Source: CAXBES01 sp965367015 (GTDB taxonomy: Bacteria; Bacteroidota; Bacteroidia; Flavobacteriales; Flavobacteriaceae). From it: a stretch of 30,089 nt of DNA. Positions 1 to 6,697 of the stretch are shown in pieces; positions within the stretch are counted from its first letter, which is position 1; every line of letters begins with the position of its first letter. The position numbers and the translations under genes are program-made. The notes below the pieces were generated by a model. It was not told the origin of the DNA, searched no databases, and was given only the letters and a program-made list of their open reading frames with translations. The stretch spans positions 1 to 30,089 of the forward strand of contig CBDUGY010000017.1 of NCBI GenBank assembly GCA_965367015.1, given 5' to 3'.

Positions 1-2
1 TG

Positions 3-77
3 TCGGGGTGGCAGGATTCGAACCTGCGACCTCCTGCTCCCAAAGCAGGCGCGATGACCGGGCTACGCTACACCCCG
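3..77 (-). tRNA. tRNA-Pro (anticodon UGG)
   Basis: On the minus strand the acceptor arms CGGGGTG and CACCCCG pair perfectly. The anticodon stem CCTGC/GCAGG encloses the loop TTTGGGA, which gives anticodon TGG for proline. The T arm carries the usual GGTTCGAATC loop. The discriminator is A at position 3, and the next bases are CA rather than CCA, so CCA is added after transcription. It lies 72 bases downstream of tRNA-Ser on the same strand and is probably co-transcribed with it. Confidence 0.96.
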
Positions 78-149
78 AATGGTGTAATTTTTAATAATTC
101 AAATTTGGTCACTTGAATTAAACAGAGTACAATTTTCAATGTAATCTTG

Positions 150-234
150 CGGAGAGTGCGGGATTCGAACCCGCGCGACAGTTACCCGTCGACAGTTTAG
201 CAAACTGCTCCATTAACCACTCTGGCAACTCTCC
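150..234 (-). tRNA. tRNA-Ser (anticodon GCU)
   Basis: The acceptor arms GGAGAGT/ACTCTCC pair, and the discriminator is G at 150. The anticodon loop TTGCTAA gives GCT. A long variable arm (around CGACGGGTAACTGTCG) and the length of 85 bases are typical of serine tRNAs, and the T loop GGTTCGAATCC is present. The 3' CCA is not encoded. A well-formed promoter sits about 35 bases upstream, at 271-302. Confidence 0.96.
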
Positions 235-270
235 AATACTTTATGAACGTGTCGCGTTAAAATGCGGTTG

Positions 271-302
271 CAAATGTAACTTTTCAAAATTTATAACGCA
301 AA
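271..302 (-). promoter_or_regulatory. Bacteroidota-type promoter for the tRNA-Ser/tRNA-Pro unit
   Basis: Read on the minus strand, TTTG (302 to 299), a 20-base spacer and TACATTTG (278 to 271) match the Bacteroidota sigma-A consensus TTTG-N(17-23)-TAnnTTTG without a mismatch. Transcription would start about 30 bases before tRNA-Ser. A 6-base inverted repeat, GCGTTA at 254-259 and TAACGC at 294-299, flanks the -7 box. Confidence 0.65.
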
Positions 303-329
303 AAAATACGGGCTTTTTTAAACTTTATC

Positions 330-899
330 TTATTCCACACAAGACAAGTATTTTAAAAAGAATTCTTTGGGATAAACCGGCTCTTTCAGGACCGAATTGC
401 TGATTACATTTTGGAATTCGATATCAAAATGAGTTTTCATTGTAGTAAGTCGCATCGATTTCAAATTCGATTCTTGCAATATATCAAAACTTTTGTCATC
501 TATAAAGAACGCAGCTTCAGAAGTACTATTCTTTAATGCATCTTTGGGCTCTGTCTGTCTTCCGCAATTGACATCACCTAAATACCGTAAAGAAACGAAT
601 TTACCATTCTCAAGTTCGAAAGAAACTCTACTGTCTTTATTAAAACATGCTATAGGGGGCATTTCAGCCGAATTAAGAGATAATTGTAAAACTAATGACT
701 TCACATCTCCTTCTTTCATCAACGAAAAATATATAAAGGCAGTTTGTTTATTTCCTATCATGAAATCGGTTAAAACTTCATGGGTCAACAGGAATTGTTC
801 ATTTTCGGTATCAACTTGTATTTTGTAATTGCATGTATCCTGAGCATAACCATTACTAAATATGAAAGAAGCAATTAATAAGAATACAAATTTTGTCAT
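330..899 (-). CDS. secreted protein of unknown function
   Basis: The product is not recognised. It starts with a clear signal peptide: MTKF, a hydrophobic stretch, then NGYAQ, with probable cleavage near Ala-Gln. The mature part is about 170 residues with four cysteines (TCNYK, IACFN, VNCGR, LSCVE), which could form two disulfides in the periplasm or at the cell surface. I chose the ATG at 899. An in-frame ATG at 917 would add six residues and overlap the end of the upstream methyltransferase gene, whose stop is at 902-904. The gene is the last of a long minus-strand run and lies 2 bases after that methyltransferase, so it may ride on the same transcript. No lipobox, repeats or C-terminal sorting domain are visible. 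Confidence 0.8.
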   Translation of the reverse strand: MTKFVFLLIASFIFSNGYAQDTCNYKIQVDTENEQFLLTHEVLTDFMIGNKQTAFIYFSLMKEGDVKSLVLQLSLNSAEMPPIACFNKDSRVSFELENGKFVSLRYLGDVNCGRQTEPKDALKNSTSEAAFFIDDKSFDILQESNLKSMRLTTMKTHFDIEFQNVISNSVLKEPVYPKEFFLKYLSCVE

Positions 900-901
900 T
901 T

Positions 902-2068
902 TTATAATTTTGAACATATTAACATGGTTTTTTGATCATTCTCAAGCGTGGTGAAAAATAAATATCGATCTCCTCCATCTTTTAATTTCCACTTTTTTCG
1001 GATTTTTTCGACGCTCTCGGGAAAATTCCGAATACTAATATTGGCTTTATCAAAAGTAATGCCAGTGCGCATAGACGTTTTATTATAAGGCACTACCTTA
1101 TCTATCGAAAATCGGCGTCCGGGAAAGTCGCGTAGGAGACTTCCGGTATATAAATGAGAATGCCGATGTAACTTTTTTACTTTATAGGCTTCCGAAATCA
1201 CATCGAATCCCCCGCTTTTCATCAGGGCAGCATTCGGTTCATATAAAAAGCGTTCGGGCCCTCCATAAATCACTTGTACAGTTTGATTCATATAAAACTC
1301 AAATTTTTCCGAGGTATTTCTTGTGATATTTATGGTCTTAATAAGCGGGTCTTCTCTCCACCCTCTTTTTATTAGCCATAATAACTCTTTCACTTCATTA
1401 TTTACTGCTACTATATGTATCTGGTACACGTGATTTAATTCTTTCAATGCCACACTTATATCAAGCATAGGCGATGTTTTAATCAAAATTGTGGGTGAAT
1501 GGTCCAGTAACCGGGGCAGATTAACCGGCATATTTGGAATACAGTCTTTTAAAAAAAACACTTTGCCTTTAGCATCGTGACGTCTTGATGGATCTGCGTA
1601 AATCACATCGTATACTGATTTTAATACTTGCTGTAATCCATTTTTTGCAATACACTTAATGTTTTGCACCCCCAATTGCTTATAATTATGAGATGCTATT
1701 TCTGAAAGTTGCTCATTAATTTCGAAGTGATGTACACTTCTAAATTGTTTGGCAAAATAATAGCTATCCACACCAAATCCACCAGTGATATCTGCTAATG
1801 TGTTTCCTGCGACTAATGAAGACTTATAGTTAGCCGTTATTTCAGAAGAAGTTTGTTCTAAATTTAGTTTGGGCGGGTATAAAATCCCATCAGAGTTATA
1901 CCAGGTAGGCAGCTTATTTTTTGCTCTTCGATAGCTTTCAATTTGCTGAATAAGTTCAGTTGTTTCGATATTCTTAAATTTACTTCCAGTAAGAGCTAGC
2001 GCTGTAACATCTTCAGAGTAGTTTTTAATATAATCCTGAACTTTGTTATTTAATATAGCTTTATTCAA
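902..2068 (-). CDS. THUMP-like domain class I SAM-dependent methyltransferase
   Basis: The 388-residue cytoplasmic protein has a Rossmann methyltransferase core. Motif I is LADITGGFGVDSYYF (residues near 92-106), which binds SAM. Motif IV is IYADPSRRH (near 155-165), which resembles the catalytic DPPR/NPPY motifs of nucleic-acid methyltransferases. The C-terminal ~70 residues (RRFSIDKVVPYNK..., ...GGDRYLFFT) match the THUMP-like RNA-binding domain seen in this Bacteroidota family. It probably methylates a base in tRNA or rRNA, but the target is unknown. The start is TTG at 2068, 4 bases after the stop of the AI-2E permease gene, and no ATG fits. The close spacing implies co-transcription and probable translational coupling. 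Family placement is firm; substrate is not. Confidence 0.85.
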   Translation of the reverse strand: MNKAILNNKVQDYIKNYSEDVTALALTGSKFKNIETTELIQQIESYRRAKNKLPTWYNSDGILYPPKLNLEQTSSEITANYKSSLVAGNTLADITGGFGVDSYYFAKQFRSVHHFEINEQLSEIASHNYKQLGVQNIKCIAKNGLQQVLKSVYDVIYADPSRRHDAKGKVFFLKDCIPNMPVNLPRLLDHSPTILIKTSPMLDISVALKELNHVYQIHIVAVNNEVKELLWLIKRGWREDPLIKTINITRNTSEKFEFYMNQTVQVIYGGPERFLYEPNAALMKSGGFDVISEAYKVKKLHRHSHLYTGSLLRDFPGRRFSIDKVVPYNKTSMRTGITFDKANISIRNFPESVEKIRKKWKLKDGGDRYLFFTTLENDQKTMLICSKL

Positions 2069-2072
2069 ATTA

Positions 2073-3164
2073 TTAATAGAGATCTTTTGTAAGTCGTTTT
2101 ACAATTTTGTATTCAGAAAGAAACTCTTTCGATATAACTTTTACTGCTGTATATGTAGGCACAGCTAAAATCATACCGGCTACGCCAAATACAAGTCCTC
2201 CTATAAGTATGACTAAAAATATTTCCAACGGATGCGATCTTACACTTTTACCAAAAATTACTGGCTGTGTAATGAGATTATCAAATAGCTGAGCCAATAA
2301 ATATCCTAGCAGTAAATATGATAATTTTGGGAGAAGTTCTGATGAAAAATCGGCGCCTAAATTATTTGAAGTAACCACCAAAAGCATCGCAGCCGCACCA
2401 ATAATTGGCCCCAAATAAGGAACTATATTTAAAAATGCACATATAAGTGCTATGGCTAAGGCATTTTTGATATCGAAGATGAGTAGAAGCACCGCATAAA
2501 ATACTGTTAAGATTAATATTTGTAGAACCAGACCTATAAAATATCTTGAAAGTAATTCTTTAATTTTCGATACCACGCGAAGAAAACGTCGTTCGTTTCC
2601 TGGTTTGGCAAAAGCTGTGACAGAGGAGGCAAAGATATTTTCATCCTTCAATAAAAAGAAGGATATGAATAAAACAGCGAAAATACCAACAGCGGTAGAG
2701 CCAATGTTTCCAAAGAATATTTCTACAAAACTCGGAATAATCTCAACATCAAAATTTTGAACATAATCGGTATTTTTTATAGCTTCTATAATATTTATCT
2801 GTTCTAATCCAAGATAGTCGCTAGCCTGAATGTTTAGTTCATTTAAATCGCTTTTTACGAGTTCAAAGTCTATCTCTGAAATGTTCTTACTTTGCTCAAC
2901 GACTATAGGGATAAAAATCCATAACAATATAATCAATGAAAAGATTACTAAAAGAAGTGTCGTAAATGCAGCGAAGGTATTACCAAAACGAAGATGTCGC
3001 TTCAGGAAAAGTACAACAGGCCTGCCAATTAAGGAAACTACAGCTGCAATACCAATAAATAAAATGAGGGATTGGATTTTATAGAAGAACCATAAAAGTA
3101 AAATTCCGCCGGTAAGTATAGCGACAGCTTTGAGAATTCCTATAGTTATTGCTTTTGCTTTCAC
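2073..3164 (-). CDS. AI-2E family transporter (PerM/YhhT-like permease)
   Basis: This 363-residue inner-membrane protein has the layout of the AI-2E transporter family (PF01594). It has two N-terminal membrane spans, a short amphipathic pair, a soluble segment of about 60 residues (near 85-150), then five or more spans. Family landmarks include FNIVPYLGPIIG (near 245-257) and, close to the C terminus, FGVAGMILAVPTYTAVKV. The family was named for autoinducer-2 export, but several members are ion antiporters, so the substrate here should not be assumed. The start is GTG at 3164 (MKAKAITIG); no ATG is available upstream in frame. It sits 34 bases after the TrmH-like gene and 4 bases before the THUMP-like methyltransferase, within the same minus-strand run. 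Confidence 0.9.
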   Translation of the reverse strand: MKAKAITIGILKAVAILTGGILLLWFFYKIQSLILFIGIAAVVSLIGRPVVLFLKRHLRFGNTFAAFTTLLLVIFSLIILLWIFIPIVVEQSKNISEIDFELVKSDLNELNIQASDYLGLEQINIIEAIKNTDYVQNFDVEIIPSFVEIFFGNIGSTAVGIFAVLFISFFLLKDENIFASSVTAFAKPGNERRFLRVVSKIKELLSRYFIGLVLQILILTVFYAVLLLIFDIKNALAIALICAFLNIVPYLGPIIGAAAMLLVVTSNNLGADFSSELLPKLSYLLLGYLLAQLFDNLITQPVIFGKSVRSHPLEIFLVILIGGLVFGVAGMILAVPTYTAVKVISKEFLSEYKIVKRLTKDLY

Positions 3165-3198
3165 GCTGTAAAGATAGTATATTACACGAGCGAAATTA

Positions 3199-3702
3199 TC
3201 AATATTTTGTTAATGCATATAGGGCGATAGATGTTGCCTGAATAACATTCATACTGCTATTTTGCCCAAACATTGTAATGTGGACATTGTCTTCTGCTAC
3301 TTGTAAAACTTGCTTCGAAATACCTGTGTTTTCATTACCAATTATTAATGCTATTTTTTCTGAAGAATTTAACGAGTATTCTTCTAAAGGAATACTCATA
3401 TCGGTAATTTCAAGTGCAATGGCTTTATAGCCAGTACTTCTTAGTTTATCTATTTCAGAAATTATATCTTCTGAGATACGAAAAGGCACTTTCAAATGTG
3501 TGTTTCTGGATGTTCTCTGAAGACGTGAAGAATTTAAATTTACAGAAGCGTTACAAAAAACAATCTCCGATACCCCGAATGCATCGCAAATTCTAAACAA
3601 AGCACCAATATTTGCCGGGCTTTGTAATCCATCACTGATTATGATAAGCGGAAATTTCTTAGCGCTAAAAGGTGTGCTTTTATGCGTATGTTGGTGACTC
3701 AT
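3199..3702 (-). CDS. TrmH/SpoU family RNA 2'-O-methyltransferase
   Basis: This is a compact SPOUT-fold methyltransferase of 167 residues, consisting of the catalytic domain only. Motif 1 is NIGALFRICDAFG, with the N and R that position the ribose. Motif 2 is LIIGNENTGIS. Motif 3 is MNVIQATSIALYAL. These residues form the SAM-binding trefoil knot. The usual N-terminal RNA-binding extension is absent, so it resembles the short TrmL/TrmH-type enzymes that methylate ribose 2'-OH in tRNA. The exact nucleotide is not predictable. Its ATG (3702-3700) overlaps the TAA stop of the DUF4159 gene by one base (TAATG), which indicates coupled translation. Confidence 0.88.
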   Translation of the reverse strand: MSHQHTHKSTPFSAKKFPLIIISDGLQSPANIGALFRICDAFGVSEIVFCNASVNLNSSRLQRTSRNTHLKVPFRISEDIISEIDKLRSTGYKAIALEITDMSIPLEEYSLNSSEKIALIIGNENTGISKQVLQVAEDNVHITMFGQNSSMNVIQATSIALYALTKY

Positions 3703-4346
3703 TAATTCTCAAAAGCATAACTAATAATGTTTGCTCCCATCTGTAAAGCTTTAAGTCGAACTGCTGGTGGATCGTTGTGTATCTCCGGATTCTCCCATCC
3801 GTCACCAAGATCGCTTTCAAAAGTGTACAATAGCAATAGCCTGTTTTCATGATATATGCCAAAGGCCTGCGGTCTAGTATTATCGTGTTCGTGAATTTTT
3901 GGTAATCCTTCCGGAAAATTAAAAGGTTCTTTAAAAATTACATGATTGCCAGGTAATTCTATCAATTCTTTATCGGGGAATATTTTCACTATTTCTTTTC
4001 GGAGATATTGATCCATTCCATAATTATCATCAATGTGTAAAAAACCACCACTTAAAAGGTAACTTCTCAAATTTGCAGCCTCATCGGAAGTAAAGAATAC
4101 GTTCCCATGACCAGTCATATGTACAAAAGGAAAATCAAAAAGATCTATACTTCCCGGCGTTACGGTTTCAGGATTTTCAGAAATAGCAGTGTTTATTTGC
4201 TCGTTACAAAATTTAATTAAATTAGGAAGAGAAGTAGGATTGCTATACCAGTCACCACCACCTCCATATTGCATCACAGCGATATTCTGAGCTGAAAGCG
4301 TTGAAATGGATATAATTATCAGATACAAAGTTTTCTTCAAATGCAT
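3702..4346 (-). CDS. DUF4159 domain-containing secreted protein
   Basis: The 214-residue protein has an N-terminal signal peptide (MHLKKTLYLIIISIS...LSAQ). The rest matches the DUF4159 family, a domain with a glutamine-amidotransferase-like fold: MQYGGGGDWYSNPTSLPNL near the N terminus, FVHMTGHGNVFFT near 75-87, FLHIDDNYGMDQ near 101-112, and a HENRLLLLY segment. Biochemical function is unknown; other DUF4159 proteins often sit near MoxR/von Willebrand modules, which are absent here. I chose ATG at 4346 rather than the TTG at 4355, because it places a Lys-Lys pair before the hydrophobic core. Its stop overlaps the start of the TrmH-like gene. Confidence 0.82.
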   Translation of the reverse strand: MHLKKTLYLIIISISTLSAQNIAVMQYGGGGDWYSNPTSLPNLIKFCNEQINTAISENPETVTPGSIDLFDFPFVHMTGHGNVFFTSDEAANLRSYLLSGGFLHIDDNYGMDQYLRKEIVKIFPDKELIELPGNHVIFKEPFNFPEGLPKIHEHDNTRPQAFGIYHENRLLLLYTFESDLGDGWENPEIHNDPPAVRLKALQMGANIISYAFEN

Positions 4347-4390
4347 AGCATTCAAAAATACAAAACTAGAATTTAGAATAGGGAATAGGT

Positions 4391-4600
4391 CTATGAAATT
4401 TTATTGAACATATCGTTATGAAGCTGGTCATTAAATAACGACCATTCTTGTTTCAAAGAAACTTTCAAACTGGATTTATGAGCAATAACGAGATCTTCGA
4501 TAAGTAAATCTATGTCAGATTTTGCAGAATGTTCTACAACTAAAAAATCTGAAGACTCCTTAAAAGTAGAATCAAAATAGTAGGATTTGGTTTGTGGCAT
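4391..4600 (-). CDS. small hypothetical protein (69 aa)
   Basis: This is a short ATG-initiated frame in the gap between rsmE and the DUF4159 gene. The product is soluble and rich in Ser, Lys, Asp and Leu, with an amphipathic middle (SDIDLLIEDLVIAHKSS) and no signal peptide, membrane span or cysteine. No family is recognised. It has the orientation of its neighbours, 44 bases before the DUF4159 start, and a promoter-like TACTTTCG lies just upstream. Its composition looks like real coding sequence, but at this length chance cannot be excluded. Confidence 0.55.
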   Translation of the reverse strand: MPQTKSYYFDSTFKESSDFLVVEHSAKSDIDLLIEDLVIAHKSSLKVSLKQEWSLFNDQLHNDMFNKIS

Positions 4601-4894
4601 TTTCTAATTATAAATTTCTTGTCATTCTATAGGAACGCGAAAGTACTAAAATTTACTCTATTTTGTAGTATTTTTCTGAATATTTTAACTTCCTTTCGAT
4701 AATAAGTTGTCTTTAATCGCTAAAAAACACTATTTTCTTTTCGAATTGTTAATAAGAATTCGTGCAAAAATCTTCGAATACATCAATTTTACACCAAATT
4801 TAAGATACACACCCATATTTTCCTTAGGCTTGAAATATTCTCATTCAAAAGATTTTCTTGTCAATTACAGATGTTGTATTAGCCGGACGATTTA
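4601..4894. other. intergenic region between rsmE and the small ORF
   Basis: This gap of 294 bases is very AT-rich. It holds a weak minus-strand promoter candidate at 4638-4645 and otherwise nothing I can name. A 72-codon plus-strand frame (4707-4925) crosses it and runs into the end of rsmE on the other strand, but it has no family features and I do not regard it as a gene. No convincing terminator hairpin is seen after rsmE. Confidence 0.5.
4638..4645 (-). promoter_or_regulatory. possible -7 box upstream of the 69-aa gene
   Basis: The minus strand reads TACTTTCG, one mismatch from TAnnTTTG, 38 bases before the ATG at 4600. No clear TTTG is found at the expected -33 distance, so this is only a candidate start for the small-ORF/DUF4159/trmH run. 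Confidence 0.3.
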
Positions 4895-5605
4895 TTATTT
4901 TTCGTTGAATAAAGCTACAGTATGACACGCGACTATAGCGGCTGTTTCAGTTCTTAGCCTGCTATTGCCAAGACTCACCGCGTGATAACCATTTTGTAGT
5001 GCAGTAGTGATTTCATCTACTGAGAAATCGCCTTCAGGGCCTATGAGTATTAGAATGGAAGTCTCTTTAGTTATTGCCGACTGCAAACTGATTTTATCTT
5101 TATTTGCACAATGTGCAATGAATTTTTTTTCTTCTGAAAAATCTCGTATAATAAACTCCTTAAACGGAATTGCCTCATGTAGAATTGGCAGTCTTGCTTT
5201 GAGCGATTGCTTCATTGCACTCTGAAGAATTTTTTCGTAGCGTTCTGGTTTTATAACTTTCCGTTCGCTATGATCACAAATAATAGGTGTTATTTCCGTT
5301 ACTCCTATTTCTGTAGCTTTTTCCAAAAACCATTCATAACGGTCATTCAATTTTGTTGGCGCCACAGCAAGATGTAATTTATAGGGCAGTGAAGGCTGTT
5401 CTTCCGATTTAATTATTTGTGCGATGCATTGTTTAGGATTAGTACTTAAAAGTCTTGCTTCAAAAAAATAACCCTTCCCATTAGTAAGATTCAATAAATC
5501 CCCCTCATGCTTGCGAAGAACCTTAACTATATGTCGGCTTTCTTCCTTATTAAAAACAACTTCTTTCGAAGCCTCAACAATAATTGGATCATAAAATAAT
5601 TGCAT
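4895..5605 (-). CDS. rsmE: 16S rRNA (uracil(1498)-N3)-methyltransferase RsmE
   Basis: RsmE transfers a methyl group from SAM to N3 of U1498 in helix 44 of 16S rRNA. The 236 residues match the family's usual length. An N-terminal PUA-like RNA-binding part (about 1-70, with ESRHIVKVLRKHEGD) is followed by the SPOUT catalytic domain. Hallmarks are AVAPTKLNDRYEWFLEKATEIGV (81-103 region), GPEGDFS (189-195) and LGNSRLRTETA (212-222), the knot that binds SAM. The Asp in GPEGDF replaces the Gly often seen in proteobacteria. The gene starts at ATG 5605, 20 bases after the stop of tsaD, so the two form an operon. Confidence 0.95.
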   Translation of the reverse strand: MQLFYDPIIVEASKEVVFNKEESRHIVKVLRKHEGDLLNLTNGKGYFFEARLLSTNPKQCIAQIIKSEEQPSLPYKLHLAVAPTKLNDRYEWFLEKATEIGVTEITPIICDHSERKVIKPERYEKILQSAMKQSLKARLPILHEAIPFKEFIIRDFSEEKKFIAHCANKDKISLQSAITKETSILILIGPEGDFSVDEITTALQNGYHAVSLGNSRLRTETAAIVACHTVALFNEK

Positions 5606-5625
5606 GTGTCGCTAGTTCTACAATA

Positions 5626-6654
5626 TTAAAATTTCATCCGTGCCTTCGCCACAACATCGTTTTCTTCGAACATACTGTACTTATATTTCAGTTCTCCCAC
5701 CATTGCGATCATAGCTGCATTATCTGTACAGAATTCAAATTTAGGTATATGTGTTTTCCATCCGTATCTGGTCTCAGCATCTAGTAGAGCTTTCCTTATT
5801 CCACTATTGGCTGAAACACCTCCACCTATAGCAATTTCCGTTATACCTGTATGCTTCACAGCATTTTTCAACTTATCCATTAAATAATCGACAATTGTAA
5901 ACTGCAAACTGGCACAAATGTCCTCCATGTTTTCAGAAACAAAGTCCGGATTTTCCTTAACTTCTCTTTCCACAAAGTAAAGTACTGCAGTTTTAAGTCC
6001 GCTAAAACTAAAATCCATCGGACTCACCTTTGGTTTGGTAAATTTATACGCTTTCGGATTTCCCTTTTGTGCATAGGTGTCGATTAAAGGTCCTCCGGGA
6101 TAGGGTAGACCCAATATTTTTGCACTTTTATCAAAGGCTTCTCCAACCGCATCATCAATTGTTTGGCCTATCACTTCCATGTCGAAATAATCGTTTACTT
6201 TCACAATCTGTGTATGTCCACCGCTTATAGTAAGTGCTAAAAAGGGAAATCTTGGAGATGTCTGTCCTTCAGCCTTAATAAAATGCGCCAGTATATGTGC
6301 TTGCATATGGTTAACTGAGATCAAAGGAATCCCTAATCCCATTGCCAAAGACTTTGAAAATGAGGTGCCTACGAGCAGCGATCCCATGAGTCCCGGACCC
6401 CTCGTAAAAGCTATGGCACTTAACTGATTTTTATCGATATTTGCTTTGCGAAGTGCTTGGTCCACAACCGGCACAATGTTTTGCTGATGAGCACGAGAGG
6501 CAAGTTCAGGGACAACACCCCCGTATTCCTCATGTATTTTTTGAGTAGCAACAACATTCGATAAAATAACACCGTTGTTTATCACGGCGGCGGCAGTATC
6601 ATCGCAAGAAGATTCAATACCAAGAATATAGCAGTTTTTGTGTTTCAAAGTCAA
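5626..6654 (-). CDS. tsaD: tRNA threonylcarbamoyladenosine biosynthesis protein TsaD
   Basis: TsaD transfers the threonylcarbamoyl group from TC-AMP to A37 of ANN-decoding tRNAs, working with TsaB and TsaE. The 342 residues are full length. Visible motifs are LGIESSCDDTAAAV (11-24), the metal-binding pair H116 and H120 in VNHMQAH, SGGHTQI, DDAVGEAFDKSAK, and GGGVSANSGIR near residue 280. There is no ATG: the start appears to be TTG at 6654, or the TTG at 6648. The only nearby ATG (6663) is out of frame and stops at once. The gene is divergent from tamB and heads the minus-strand run that continues with rsmE. Confidence 0.96.
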   Translation of the reverse strand: MTLKHKNCYILGIESSCDDTAAAVINNGVILSNVVATQKIHEEYGGVVPELASRAHQQNIVPVVDQALRKANIDKNQLSAIAFTRGPGLMGSLLVGTSFSKSLAMGLGIPLISVNHMQAHILAHFIKAEGQTSPRFPFLALTISGGHTQIVKVNDYFDMEVIGQTIDDAVGEAFDKSAKILGLPYPGGPLIDTYAQKGNPKAYKFTKPKVSPMDFSFSGLKTAVLYFVEREVKENPDFVSENMEDICASLQFTIVDYLMDKLKNAVKHTGITEIAIGGGVSANSGIRKALLDAETRYGWKTHIPKFEFCTDNAAMIAMVGELKYKYSMFEENDVVAKARMKF

Positions 6655-6697
6655 AAAGGCATGTTTATTGAATGTAAAATTAAAACATTAAAAGCGT

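Noticed and set aside
1..240. tRNA pair as a mobile-element attachment site
   Set aside because: No integrase gene, direct repeat of a tRNA 3' end or composition shift is visible nearby.
493..828. Plus-strand 111-codon open frame
   Set aside because: It lies wholly inside the secreted-protein gene on the minus strand and has no signal, domain or start context; it is an antisense shadow.
2073..3164. Specific role in autoinducer-2 export
   Set aside because: The family name is historical; members include ion antiporters, and no luxS-like gene is nearby.
4707..4925. Plus-strand 72-codon open frame after rsmE
   Set aside because: It overlaps the end of rsmE on the opposite strand, has AT-driven composition (many Phe, Ile, Tyr, Lys) and no family feature.
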